A stretch of 64,000 bases of DNA from VAZQ01 sp963821505 (GCA_963821505.1 CAWGEH010000006.1:1-64000), one strand, 5' to 3'; positions 1 to 7,686 are shown, counted from the stretch's first letter. Numbers and translations: made by a program. The notes: generated by a model from the letters alone, not told the origin.

Positions 1-290
1 GTTTGATTTTGTTAAACAATTCACGATATTGTTACAACGTAACGCAGACCGGTCCCGGCCCGTCACCGGCAGACATCCTTCCCCAAACCGAGGCGACCGG
101 CCCGAGACCGGCAGACGAAGGGCGACCGCCCAGCGAATGAGGACGCGCCTAGGCCTAAAGGACCTCGCTACTGCGCTCATGCTAGCCCATTGATCAGCCA
201 GGGGGGGGGCCGGGCCGGCCCGCCGTTTTAGGGGGTGACCGGGGCATACGGAATGTTTAAGTTCGGCGGGTCGTAATTGGGAGGCTGGAT
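1..290. other. Upstream non-coding stretch
   Basis: No convincing gene is seen. The first 40 bases are A+T-rich. Near 200-230 there is a run of nine G followed by a G+C-rich palindrome (core GGGCCGGCCC) and TTTT, which could be a weak terminator or part of a leader for the gene at 291. A good ribosome binding site (GGGAGG) lies just before 291. Confidence 0.4.
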
Positions 291-668
291 ATGCGTCGCA
301 TCGTCGCTGCTTTCTTTCTCCTTCTCGCATCCGCTGCCACGGCCTCAGCGCAAGGCTTGTTCCCGTCGGTGTGGCAAAGTCAGCGGGGCGCCCTGCTGAA
401 AGTGTTGTCGGTTGACGCTGCTGGAAATTTCAGCGGGGTTTTAATCACCAGTCCGGGCGGACCGTGTCCGGCAGTTCCTTATAATCTGGCAGGAAGCGTT
501 CGGGGCCCGCGGGTGGCCTTCCAGACGTCGAGGAACTGGACCCCGGACTACAACGTGACCACGAACTGGTCCGGACGCTTTGTTAGTTCGACTACCGTCG
601 TCGCAAGAGGGAGTGCTGTGTTCGCTGGCCGCAGGGTACTAGTCACAGAGGTTTTCCAACGCATGTGA
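291..668 (+). CDS. Small secreted avidin/streptavidin-like protein
   Basis: The 125-residue product starts with a clear signal peptide (MRRIVAAFFLLL... ending ATASAQG, cut near residue 21) and leaves about 104 residues, so it acts outside the cytoplasm. The mature part follows the avidin beta-barrel order: an early W-x-S-x-x-G, then GNFSGVLITS, YNLAGSVRG, VAFQTSRNW, and the hallmark TTNWSGRF, which matches streptavidin's TTWSGQY. Two biotin-stacking tryptophans appear replaced by F (VAF and the final EVFQRM). Biotin binding is therefore uncertain, and the barrel may hold another ligand. The start is set by GGGAGG eight bases upstream. It stands alone, and a terminator lies about 190 bp downstream. 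Family assignment is by eye from motif order only. Confidence 0.5.
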   Translation: MRRIVAAFFLLLASAATASAQGLFPSVWQSQRGALLKVLSVDAAGNFSGVLITSPGGPCPAVPYNLAGSVRGPRVAFQTSRNWTPDYNVTTNWSGRFVSSTTVVARGSAVFAGRRVLVTEVFQRM

Positions 669-689
669 CCGTGTGACGCGGAGAGCGGC

Positions 690-791
690 ATGCCTGCTCC
701 CGTTGACGTTTATGTACGATCCTTCAACTCCTACGGCATGCCTGCGGCGGAGATTTCCGGGTCGGGCAGCGTGAGGCTCGGTCTTTCCTAG
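690..791 (+). other. Possible 33-codon remnant ORF
   Basis: A short frame MPAPVDVYVRSFNSYG... ends at a TAG at 789. The same frame stays open past the stop for more than 30 codons, so this may be a decayed gene rather than a functional peptide. There is no clear ribosome binding site. Otherwise 669-858 holds nothing recognisable. Confidence 0.2.
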
Positions 792-858
792 AAAGATGTC
801 CTGCCGTCCACTGTGGGCAAGGTTTTATCACGGTCCAAGGCCATCAACTCACGCAAGG

Positions 859-884
859 GGCGGCCCGCCTGGGCCGCCTTTTCT
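859..884 (+). terminator. Rho-independent terminator
   Basis: A perfect 8-bp stem GGCGGCCC / GGGCCGCC with loop GCCT is followed directly by TTTTCT. It ends any transcript coming from the avidin-like gene at 291. Confidence 0.75.
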
Positions 885-1059
885 ATTCGCTCGCTGAATG
901 GTGCCTCGAAAGAATTCCCCAAGACGGCGCCTTCCGCGCCTAGCCCGTCGCGCTAGACGTGCCTCATCGCGGGCCGATTTCTGTTATTTGACTCGCTCGC
1001 CAAATAACATGCCGGTCCGGATCGTCGATCATGTTTTAGCGAGATCAGCAACTTGGTCC

Positions 1060-1107
1060 GCGCGCCCGAAGAGAATTCGAACTCCTGACCCCCAAATTCG
1101 TAGTCTG
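1060..1107 (-). pseudogene. 3' half of a tRNA-Arg(ACG) gene (fragment)
   Basis: Read on the minus strand this carries the anticodon arm CAGACTACGAATTTG (anticodon ACG), the variable loop and the T arm GGAGTTCGAATTC, then the 3' acceptor strand CTTCGGGCGCGC. One extra T lies in the T-arm region, the 5' half is missing and CCA is not present. It is not a working tRNA. Such 3' fragments are typical of sites where integrating elements recombined with a tRNA gene. Confidence 0.65.
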
Positions 1108-1357
1108 ATGGACCACAGGACGCCGTGGAGTCGATCACCTTACGCACGTGGCTCTCGCTCATTGCCAGCGCGCGGACACCCGATCGAAAGGCGAGGGCCA
1201 AGTCGACCGAATGCGATCGTGTCTGCGAGACGATGGTGGACTGACCAACTCAGCCGCAGTGCAGGACAGGCGAGACGAGCGTCCAGCGGTGTCCACTCTC
1301 GTGCACGCCCGTATATTGGACATCCGTTGGACACATCCCGTTCATCTTGATTAACCT

Positions 1358-1412
1358 ATTGATATCATTGGCGCTCCCTAGGGGACTCGAACCCCTGTTT
1401 TCGCCGTGAGAG
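1358..1412 (-). repeat. Direct repeat copy 1: 3' part of tRNA-Glu (att-like)
   Basis: On the minus strand this reads from the anticodon loop of tRNA-Glu(CTC) through T arm GGGGTTCGAGTCCCC, acceptor strand AGGGAGC, discriminator G and encoded CCA, plus about ten bases beyond. It matches 2037-2091 with one mismatch in 55 bases. No 5' half that could pair with AGGGAGC is present, so it is a fragment. It fits the core of an integrase attachment site. Confidence 0.7.
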
Positions 1413-1462
1413 AGACGCAGAAGCGTCGTCGAGAATCATTTAGCGGAACCGCCCTACTAAAC

Positions 1463-1840
1463 TTAGTTCAATGATCGTCCTTGCGTAATTTCTCGGATCA
1501 ACTCAGCCGCGGCCATCTCGAGACACGCCTTTTGTTGTTCTTTGGTCAGATGTTGCTCAGGGTTCTTACTGCCGAGAGGTGCGAGCTTGCGGCATCTTTG
1601 ATTCCATTTTTGTGCCAGCCACGAAAGGACCAGCGCAAACCCTGATGTATCCCATATCTCCGGATCGTAAATTGCTTCTGGGTCGTCGATTGTCTCCGAG
1701 ATGTATTCCTTCGCATCCGGCACTATCGTTTCAGCTGGCACCTCTTCTCCATCGATACCAGGCACGCAACCTGTTTCGCTGAACATCTCGCTGGCTTCTT
1801 TTAGAAGAGCCATACACTCTTTAGGTATTGCCTTGCTCAT
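1463..1840 (-). CDS. Hypothetical acidic protein between tRNA-Glu repeats
   Basis: This 125-residue protein begins MSKAIPKECMALLKEASEMF. It is acidic in the first two thirds (EEVPAETIVPDAKEY, TIDDPEAIYDPE) and probably helical at the end. I see no signal peptide, membrane segment or family motif. Its codon use is visibly less G+C-rich than the genes after 2.4 kb. It lies inside the 679-bp interval between two direct repeats of a tRNA-Glu 3' end, so it may be leftover cargo of an integrated element. The ribosome binding site is weak. Function unknown. Confidence 0.6.
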   Translation of the reverse strand: MSKAIPKECMALLKEASEMFSETGCVPGIDGEEVPAETIVPDAKEYISETIDDPEAIYDPEIWDTSGFALVLSWLAQKWNQRCRKLAPLGSKNPEQHLTKEQQKACLEMAAAELIREITQGRSLN

Positions 1841-2036
1841 GGTCAGACGGTGAGGCCGCCAACCGAGGAGTCAAGTCCGCGGCTTGCTTTTCGGCAGGCA
1901 CCGAGACCCTCCTGGCTAAAGCAAACACCCGTCGGCTCAAACGCATCGAAAATTGAATTATCGAGGCGACGCTCGCGAGCCCAGAATCTCGACGGGACAC
2001 GGACGGGACACTGGCAAATCTCTCAAAATGTAAGTC

Positions 2037-2096
2037 ATTGATATTATTGGCGCTCCCTAGGGGACTCGAACCCCTGTTTTCGCCGTGAGAGGGCGA
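2037..2096 (-). repeat. Direct repeat copy 2: 3' half of tRNA-Glu(CTC)
   Basis: This is the second copy of the 1358-1412 sequence. It extends further into the tRNA and contains the complete anticodon arm TCGCCCTCTCACGGCGA with anticodon CTC, then T arm, acceptor strand and CCA on the minus strand. Beyond it the sequence departs from any tRNA 5' half. The region 1841-2429 otherwise holds no gene that I can support. Confidence 0.7.
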
Positions 2097-2286
2097 AGTT
2101 TTGCCGATGAGGCTTTTGCGCCGCCTGCCTTGCACCCGCGTGGCAAGACAGGAGCGTCGCACTGCAGGTTCGCAAAACCCGCCTTGAACTGCTACCTATA
2201 TGCAGTCTGCGCTCGGAGCGCCGCTGCTCATGCCAACTAACAAATTGAAAATGCAAGCACCTATTTTCCATACTCTCCTCGCATCA

Positions 2287-2380
2287 CTCCCTTGTGGGGA
2301 GGGGTTGGGGGTGGGGGTCGCGAGATTGACGCACTCGCGTTGCCATACGCGCTACCCCCTCCCCCACAAGGGGGGAGGGA
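2287..2380. repeat. Imperfect inverted repeat, G+C-rich intergenic element
   Basis: The left arm ACTCCCTTGTGGGGAGGGGT is answered by a right arm with CCCCCTCCCCCACAAGGGGG about 35 bases later. Similar material recurs at 20520-20765. It looks like a dispersed palindromic repeat downstream of the flavoprotein gene and may also stop transcription. Confidence 0.55.
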
Positions 2381-2429
2381 GCAGACCGAGTCTGCCGCTT
2401 GCGCGAAATCCATCTCAACGGCAGACGCG

Positions 2430-3659
2430 CTACACCTTCGCCTTCAACAGTTGAGCGAGCGGCTTGCCCGCGTCGGCAAGCTCATTGGTCTCGACCGGCA
2501 CCCGGCGCTCGATCAGCCGCCGCGCCACGGCAAGCTCGCGCTGCGCATTGATGCCCAATGCGTAAGCGAGGCGGGTGCCGTCGAGCTCGAACAGAAGCGT
2601 CGCGCCTGCGCCGAGCGGCCGCCGCACGCGCGCGCTCGGTTGCGCCGGCGGCCAGCCCACGCCCTGGATATACATGTCGTATTGCTCGGACCAGAACGAG
2701 GGCGCGACGTTGTAGGCGACGTCGCCGGCGGCGGCATTGCGGCCGGCGACCGCCCCGTGCTCCTGGGCATGGCGCCAGTTCTCCAGCCGCACCGGTCCGT
2801 GCGGTCCGGGAAAGCGCGTGCAGTCGCCGGCGGCGAAGATCGCCGGATCGGATGTACGGCCATGGTCGTCGACGATGACGCCGTCCTGGACGGCGAGGCC
2901 CGCCGCCATCGCCAGCCGATCGTCGGGCGCGGCGCCGATCCCGACCACGATGAGATCGGCCGCGATCGTGTCGCCGGTATTGGTTTCGACCGCGAGCCGG
3001 CCGTCCGGCAGGTCGTGCAGCGCGGACGCGGCGGTGCCGAGGCGGATATTGACGCCCTGCGCGCGATGGCGCTCCGCGATGAGGGCGGCGGTCTCCGGGT
3101 TGCACACGCGCGCGAGGATGCGCGGCGCGATCTCGATGACGGTGGTGCTCACGCCGAGCTCGGCGGCGGATGCCGCGACTTCCAGCCCGATCAACCCGCC
3201 GCCGACGACGAGCAGCGACCGGCTTTGGTTGAGATGCGCCTTGAGCGCGCGCGCCTCGGCCTCGGTGCGCAGGTAATAGACGCCCTTGCGCCCCGCCGGG
3301 AACATCGGCAGCACGCGATTGATCGAGCCGGTCGCGAGCACGAGCGCGTCATAGCCGATATGCTCGCCCGCCGCGGTCGTGACCGTGCGCGCGTCGCGGT
3401 CGATCGTCGTCACCGCGACGCCCGACCTCAGGCGGACGCCGCTCGCGCACACGCCCTTGGGGCCGGCAATCGGCGCATCGAGCGGCATCACCTTGCCCAT
3501 GAGCACGGCCTTCGACAACGGCGGCTTCTCGTAGGGCTCGTGCTGCTCGTCGTTGAGCAGGGTCACCTCGGCGGCGGCATCCTGCTGTCTGGCCGCCAGC
3601 GCCGCCGCGACCCCCGCCGGGCCGCCGCCGACAACCACGATCCTGCGCGCTGCGCTCAT
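2430..3659 (-). CDS. FAD-dependent ferredoxin/rubredoxin reductase-like oxidoreductase
   Basis: The protein (about 409 residues) moves electrons from NAD(P)H through FAD to a ferredoxin-like partner or similar acceptor. It has an N-terminal FAD Rossmann motif RIVVVGGGPAGVAAAL, the family signature YEKPPLSKAVL, an ATGS motif, an NAD(P) site VVGGGLIGLEVAASAAELG, and the second FAD motif IFAAGDC. The C-terminal third matches the reductase C domain (RLENWRHAQEHG, FWSEQYDMYIQGVGW). I prefer the ATG at 3659 (MSAARRIVVV) over 3683 because it sits at the usual distance from the first beta strand. No ferredoxin or oxygenase gene is adjacent. It is divergent from the IclR gene, which may regulate it. 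Confidence 0.85.
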   Translation of the reverse strand: MSAARRIVVVGGGPAGVAAALAARQQDAAAEVTLLNDEQHEPYEKPPLSKAVLMGKVMPLDAPIAGPKGVCASGVRLRSGVAVTTIDRDARTVTTAAGEHIGYDALVLATGSINRVLPMFPAGRKGVYYLRTEAEARALKAHLNQSRSLLVVGGGLIGLEVAASAAELGVSTTVIEIAPRILARVCNPETAALIAERHRAQGVNIRLGTAASALHDLPDGRLAVETNTGDTIAADLIVVGIGAAPDDRLAMAAGLAVQDGVIVDDHGRTSDPAIFAAGDCTRFPGPHGPVRLENWRHAQEHGAVAGRNAAAGDVAYNVAPSFWSEQYDMYIQGVGWPPAQPSARVRRPLGAGATLLFELDGTRLAYALGINAQRELAVARRLIERRVPVETNELADAGKPLAQLLKAKV

Positions 3660-3826
3660 CTGCGAACCTGATGCTCCGCTCATTGCATCGGCCGTGACCG
3701 GCTTGCTCCGTCATTGCAGGCGTTCGCCCCGCGAAATTCGTGCGCAAGATTTCGTGCGCAAGAAACATGTCGCGGGTCGGGCCGATCCGACCTGCGGCGA
3801 CGCGCCCGCCGTGACGGCGGCAATTA

Positions 3827-3856
3827 TTGACACGTCCGCGAGCTTGCGCCTAGATG
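3827..3856 (+). promoter_or_regulatory. Candidate sigma-70 promoter for the IclR gene
   Basis: TTGACA (3827-3832) is separated by 18 bases from TAGATG (3851-3856), some 67 bases before the IclR start at 3923. It lies in the divergent intergenic region, where an autoregulatory IclR operator would also be expected. Confidence 0.4.
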
Positions 3857-3922
3857 CTCCGGAACAACGGTCCGCAGAGCGGAACGACGCCGGCGCCAGG
3901 ATTTTGGCGCGCTCATGGTCCG

Positions 3923-4753
3923 ATGGCGAGAAGGAAGGCAGCCGGCAGGAGTGAAGCGCGGGCGCGGCGCCGGCGGCTGTCCTCGGTCGCGACCGCCATC
4001 CGGCTGCTCAAGGCGTTCTCCGAGGACGAGGTCGAGATCGGCATCAGCGCGCTCGCCCGCCGGCTCGGCCTCGCCAAGAGCACGGTCCATCGGCTTGCGG
4101 TCACGCTGGTCTCGGAAGGGCTGCTCGAGCAGGACCGGGAGAACGGCAAATATCAGCTCGGCATCGCGCTGTTCCGGCTCGGCGCGCTGGTGCGCCGGCG
4201 CATGAACGTCTCCAACGAGGCGCGGCCCTATCTCTACGAGCTGCGCGAGAAGATCAACGAGAGCGTGCATCTCGCCATCCTCGACGAAACCGAGATCATG
4301 TATGTCTACAATCTCGAAGGCACGCATGCGATCCGCATGCGCTCCGACATCGGCGTGCGCAAGCCGGCCTATTGCACCGCCGAGGGGCAGGCGATGCTCG
4401 CCTTTGCGCCGAGCGAGGTCGTCGCTCGCGTCATCGCCGCCGGTCTTGCGGCGTGCACGCCCAAGACCATCACCAGCGCGGAGAAGTTCATCAAGGAGCT
4501 CGGGGTGACGCGCCAGCGCGGCTGCGCGATCGAGGACGAGGAAAGCGAGCTCGGCATGGTGTGCATCGCCGCGCCCATCCGTGACGACAGCGGCGACGTG
4601 GTCGCCGCCGTCGGCATCGCCGGGCCGGTGACGCGGCTGTCCAAAAAATCGATCGCGGCGTTCGTCCCGCACGTGATCGCGACCGCGGAGGCGGTATCGA
4701 AGCGCCTCGGCTATCGTGGCGCGGCCGGCCCGTTACCCCGTCTACGCCCGTAA
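3923..4753 (+). CDS. IclR-family transcriptional regulator
   Basis: The product (about 276 residues) has an N-terminal winged helix-turn-helix (VATAIRLLKAFSEDEVEIG, then LARRLGLAKSTVHRLAVTL) and a C-terminal IclR effector domain with ESVHLAILDETEIMYVYN, KPAYCTAEGQAMLAF and AAPIRDDSGDVVAAVGIAG. I chose ATG 3923 (MARRKAAG) because the upstream in-frame codons read unlike protein and the basic start is typical. Members bind a small acid and control nearby catabolic genes. Here the likely targets are the divergent flavoprotein gene and possibly the neighbouring cluster. Its last 12 bases overlap the end of the convergent gene 4742-5344. Confidence 0.9.
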   Translation: MARRKAAGRSEARARRRRLSSVATAIRLLKAFSEDEVEIGISALARRLGLAKSTVHRLAVTLVSEGLLEQDRENGKYQLGIALFRLGALVRRRMNVSNEARPYLYELREKINESVHLAILDETEIMYVYNLEGTHAIRMRSDIGVRKPAYCTAEGQAMLAFAPSEVVARVIAAGLAACTPKTITSAEKFIKELGVTRQRGCAIEDEESELGMVCIAAPIRDDSGDVVAAVGIAGPVTRLSKKSIAAFVPHVIATAEAVSKRLGYRGAAGPLPRLRP

Positions 4754-5344
4754 CGCCGACAGCATCTCCTCGATGTATTCGTCGCCGTTGGCGATGACGA
4801 GCATCGAGGCATAGGGGCGCAGCGTCGCCAGCGTCTTGGAGAGGTCCTCGTCCGATCGCTGCTCGCCGCCGATGATCAGCGCCATGGTCATCACCTTGCG
4901 CACCGCGCAGGCCTCGCCGATCACCGCCGCGGCCTGCGCGCTGGTGCCGGCGCTCGACACCATCACCACCAGGTCGGCGGACGCCACCTCGTCGACCAGC
5001 GCCTTGGTGCGGCCGGCGAGATCGCTGAGCCAGGCCTGTATCGACCAGCCCGCGCCGCCCGCCGCGCTTGCGAGCGGAGCGAGCGGCCAGCGCGGCAACT
5101 CCATGGTGCGGACGCCGGACGCTTGCCCTGAACCGGGCTCGTCGGCGCGCGTCGGCGCGCCGTCGAACTTGATGGAGGTGAAGAAGGTCGCGCGCTGCCA
5201 CTTCTGTTCCGCCACCCGCTTGACCACGCGCTCGCTCTCCGCGTCGAGTGCCACCACCTTGACCACGCGCGGCTTGGAATTGGGGTAGTCGATCCGGAAC
5301 CGCGCCTCCGCGGCCGAGCTCATGCGTGCGCTTTCGCTGTCCAT
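4742..5344 (-). CDS. Hypothetical Rossmann/FtsZ-like protein with in-frame repeat insert
   Basis: The protein (about 200 residues from MDSESARMSSAA) begins with a strand-rich part (PRVVKVVALDAESERVVKRV). The C-terminal half, ADLVVMVSSAGTSAQAAAVI followed by VMTMALIIGG and ASMLVIANGDEYIEEMLSAL, has the rhythm of an FtsZ/tubulin-type nucleotide fold, but the canonical GGGTGSG loop is not kept. Residues about 62-92 are encoded by a repeat element (5069-5160) that also sits inside the ABC ATPase at 51736. The flanking protein reads naturally if that stretch is removed. It converges on the IclR gene. Function unknown, and the FtsZ-like comparison is weak. Confidence 0.6.
   Translation of the reverse strand: MDSESARMSSAAEARFRIDYPNSKPRVVKVVALDAESERVVKRVAEQKWQRATFFTSIKFDGAPTRADEPGSGQASGVRTMELPRWPLAPLASAAGGAGWSIQAWLSDLAGRTKALVDEVASADLVVMVSSAGTSAQAAAVIGEACAVRKVMTMALIIGGEQRSDEDLSKTLATLRPYASMLVIANGDEYIEEMLSALRA
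5069..5160. repeat. Protein-coding repeat element, copy A
   Basis: The plus strand shares GCGAGCGGCCAGCGCGGC and CCTGAACCGGGCTCGTCGGC with 52628-52752, in the same order and orientation, with a shorter middle. Read on the minus strand, as the host gene does, it encodes TRADEPGSG ... LPRWPLAPLAS. Copy B's minus strand encodes TARADEPGSG ... SPRWPLASLAS, although its host gene reads the plus strand. The element is in frame and without stop codons in both hosts. Confidence 0.75.
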
Positions 5345-5462
5345 GGTTTCATCCTCTTCGGCCGCGCGCCGCGTCCGGGATGCGGTGCGCCGGTCTCCCG
5401 CTTCGGCATAGAATTGGCACCTTCGCGCGCCCGCCGTCAACGCGCTGGCGCATGGCGCGGAA

Positions 5463-5513
5463 AAGCCTGCCCCGGACTTGACCCGGGCTGGGGACCGGTT
5501 TCCGAACAGGACA
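5463..5513. repeat. Short dispersed intergenic repeat
   Basis: AAGCCTGCCCCGGACTTGA followed by CCCGGGCTGGGGACCGGTTT is nearly repeated at 20319-20361. A degenerate, inverted relative lies in 63340-63375. It sits between the convergent hypothetical gene and the ModA-like gene and has no coding content. Confidence 0.6.
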
Positions 5514-5606
5514 TGCGCAAAATCATTGAATCCGGAGCGCAGTAAGATTCAACCCAATCGGAATTCGCTCTAAAGTCGGCCCGGGAAACGCGAAAGGATC
5601 GCTGCG

Positions 5607-6284
5607 ATGAAAGTTCTCTGCACCAACGGCATGAAATCGGTGATGCTCCAGCTCGCCCCCGCCTTCGAGCGCGCGAGCGGAACCAAGGTGGTGATCACCT
5701 GGGGGTCCGCCAACGGCCTCCTCAAGGAGCTCGAAACCGGCGCCGGCGGCGATCTCGCCATCCTGACCGCGGAGGCGATCGACGATCTCATCAAGCGCGG
5801 CAAGGTCGTTGCCGGCAGCCGCGTCGATCTCGCCCGCTCCGGCATCGGCATCGCGGTGCGCAAGGGCGCGAGCAAGCCCGACATCGGCTCGCCCGAGGCG
5901 CTCAAACGCGCGCTGATCGCGGCGCAATCGGTCGCCCATTCCAAGACCGGGATGAGCGGCATCTACTTTCCCACCGTGCTGGCACGCCTCGGCATTGCCG
6001 ACGAGATGAAGCGCAAGATCGTGACGCCGGATCCCGGAACCCCGGTCGGCGAAATGGTCGCCACGGGCGAGGCGGAGATCGGCGTGCAGCAGATCAGCGA
6101 GCTGCTGCCCGTTCCCGGCGTCGAGGTCGTCGGCCCGCTGCCGGGCGCCTTGCAGAAGATCACGACTTTCACCGCCGGCGTGCTGGCGGCCGCGAAGGAG
6201 CCGCAGGCGGCCGCGGCGCTGGTGAAATTCGTGGCGGCCCAAGCGCCGCCGCTGCTCAAGCCGAAGGGCCTGGAGCCGGCGTAA
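5607..6284 (+). CDS. ModA-like substrate-binding domain protein without signal peptide
   Basis: The 225-residue product matches the periplasmic binding-protein type 2 fold of molybdate-binding ModA: MLQLAPAFERASGTKVVITW, GGDLAILTAEAIDDLIKRGK, VAVRKGASKPDIG-like region and EAEIGVQQISELL. A TAA stop lies in frame at 5571, so no signal peptide can be recovered, and the protein should be cytoplasmic or inactive as a receptor. It is a paralogue of the gene at 8041, about half identical by eye, which does have a signal. No ModB or ModC is adjacent. The ribosome binding site AAAGGA is good. It ends in LLKPKGLEPA, a normal family end, and a palindromic repeat starts five bases after the stop. Confidence 0.75.
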   Translation: MKVLCTNGMKSVMLQLAPAFERASGTKVVITWGSANGLLKELETGAGGDLAILTAEAIDDLIKRGKVVAGSRVDLARSGIGIAVRKGASKPDIGSPEALKRALIAAQSVAHSKTGMSGIYFPTVLARLGIADEMKRKIVTPDPGTPVGEMVATGEAEIGVQQISELLPVPGVEVVGPLPGALQKITTFTAGVLAAAKEPQAAAALVKFVAAQAPPLLKPKGLEPA

Positions 6285-6288
6285 ATCT

Positions 6289-6502
6289 CGTGTCCCGGAC
6301 GAGCGCGTGCGTTATCACGCGCGAAGATCCGGGACCCAGGGGTCACACGACGGATTTCGTTGCAGGAGATATTGCGCTTCGCGACTCTCACGCTGGGTCC
6401 AATGCAAGTCGCGTTACGCGACTTGCATGCTTTTAGCTGCCGATCTCGGGCAAGCCCGAGATCGGTGTCTCGTTCCGCTTTGCTACACTCGCCCGGGACA
6501 CG
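6289..6502. repeat. Composite palindromic repeat (CGTGTCCCGG family)
   Basis: The unit starts CGTGTCCCGG and ends CCCGGGACACG. Inside are two further hairpins, GCAAGTCGCG-TTA-CGCGACTTGC and CCGATCTCGGGC / GCCCGAGATCGG. The right 130 bases are almost identical to 8998-9128. Together with 6503-6747 this fills the space before the insertion sequence. Around 6685-6712 there is also a common GCCGGGTCAAGCCCGGC palindrome. Confidence 0.75.
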
Positions 6503-6520
6503 TAAGAGTGCCGCCGAACG

Positions 6521-6562
6521 CCGCCGCTGCTGCTTGCGCTCAAGGGCCCGGAGCCGGCGTAG
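6521..6562 (+). pseudogene. Duplicated 3' end of the ModA-like gene
   Basis: Fourteen codons read PPLLLALKGPEPA-stop, compared with PPLLKPKGLEPA-stop at the end of the gene at 5607. They lie on the far side of the composite repeat with no gene attached. This is probably a relic of a duplication, or of a lost paralogue, linked to the repeat. Confidence 0.45.
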
Positions 6563-6825
6563 CGCGAAGAATTCGAGCGTCCAGAGCATGGCCGGTTGAT
6601 TTGATTGATCGCGTCATCCCCTGCACGGGTCACCCGCGGTCCATCTTCTACGCAAGATTCAAGGGCATTTTTCGTAAGTGGATGGATTGCCGGGTCAAGC
6701 CCGGCAATGACAACCCACCAGGTCCAGAGAGACGAAAAATGCTCTAGCAGGCTGCTGAAAAACTCTCTCGACGGCAAGAGCTGATCGTGATTCCGTTGTA
6801 TTGGACCACGGCGGGGTGATTTGCG

Positions 6826-7686
6826 ATGCGCGGCGAGCAACGAGGATCAGAGGGGCTGTTTTCGTATATCCGGCTGGAGGAGCGGGTCGCACCGGACCAC
6901 CCATTGAGGGCGATCCATGTGGCGCGTGAATTCTTGTCCAGCTTGCTGTCGCTGCCGAAGGTGAAGCGGCTTCTATCGAGCGATCACTTCTCGGTGGACG
7001 GAACGCTGCTGAAGGCTTGGGCCTCGATGAAGAGCTTTCGGCCGAAGGACGGGAGTGACGGTCCGTCCACGGGCGGCCGCAATGGCGAGCGTAACTTCCA
7101 CCGTGAGAAACGATCGAATAAGACCCACGAGAGCACGACAGATCCTGATGCCAAGCTCTACCGCAAGGGTGACGGCCAGGAGAGTCGGCTGTGCTACATG
7201 GGCCATGTCCTGATGGAAAACCGCAACGGTCTGGCAGTTGCTGGCGACGTGACGCAAGCGACCGGCACAGCCGAGCGCGAGGCAGCCCTCACCCTCATCG
7301 ACAATCATCGACCTGCCGAGCAGCGGATCACGCTCGGCGCCGACAAAGCCTACGACGTGGTCGAGTTTGTCGAAGCGCTGCGTGAACGCGAAGTGACGCC
7401 CCACATCGCGATCAACGGTCACGTCACCAAGACGGGCAAGATCCGCAGGACGGCAGTGGACGGTCGCATCACCCGACATCCCGGCTACGCGATCAGCCAG
7501 GTCATCCGCAAACGTATCGAAGAAATCTTCGGCTGGACCAAGCCGATTGGAGGATTGGCACAGGTCAAAGTTCGCGGGCTTGCCAAGGTGCAAGCCGTCT
7601 TCATCTTCGCAATCCTGGCCTACAATCTCGTGCGGATACCCAAGCTTCTGGAGGCCACATGCGGCGCGGCGCCAAGAGCGCGCTGA
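6826..7686 (+). pseudogene. DDE transposase with internal deletion
   Basis: The frame (286 residues) begins as a normal family member, RGEQRGSEGLFSYIRLEERV then HPLRAI. It then jumps to a region (REFLSSLLSLPKVKRLL) that in full-length relatives lies roughly 80 residues later. The missing part contains most of the N-terminal DUF772-type domain. The catalytic half is retained: DHFSVDGTLLKAWASMKSFR (first D), LGADKAYDVVEFV (second D) and RKRIEEIFGWTK (E). The reading frame stays open across the deletion, so a shortened protein could be made, but transposition activity is doubtful. The stated deletion size is from memory of the family, not an alignment. Confidence 0.75.

Noticed and set aside
898..1350. 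150-codon frame containing RIRTPDPQIRSL
   Set aside because: That peptide is the known signature of translating a tRNA gene. Here it marks the tRNA-Arg fragment.
1358..2096. Complete tRNA-Glu genes
   Set aside because: No 5' half able to pair with the acceptor strand AGGGAGC is present at either copy.
1821..2162. 113-codon frame containing GENRGSSPLGSA
   Set aside because: It is the translation of the tRNA-Glu 3' half and not a protein gene.
2292..3671. 459-codon open frame opposite the flavoprotein gene
   Set aside because: It lies antisense to a protein with full FAD/NAD motifs and encodes Arg/His-rich low-information sequence, as expected from G+C-rich antisense DNA.
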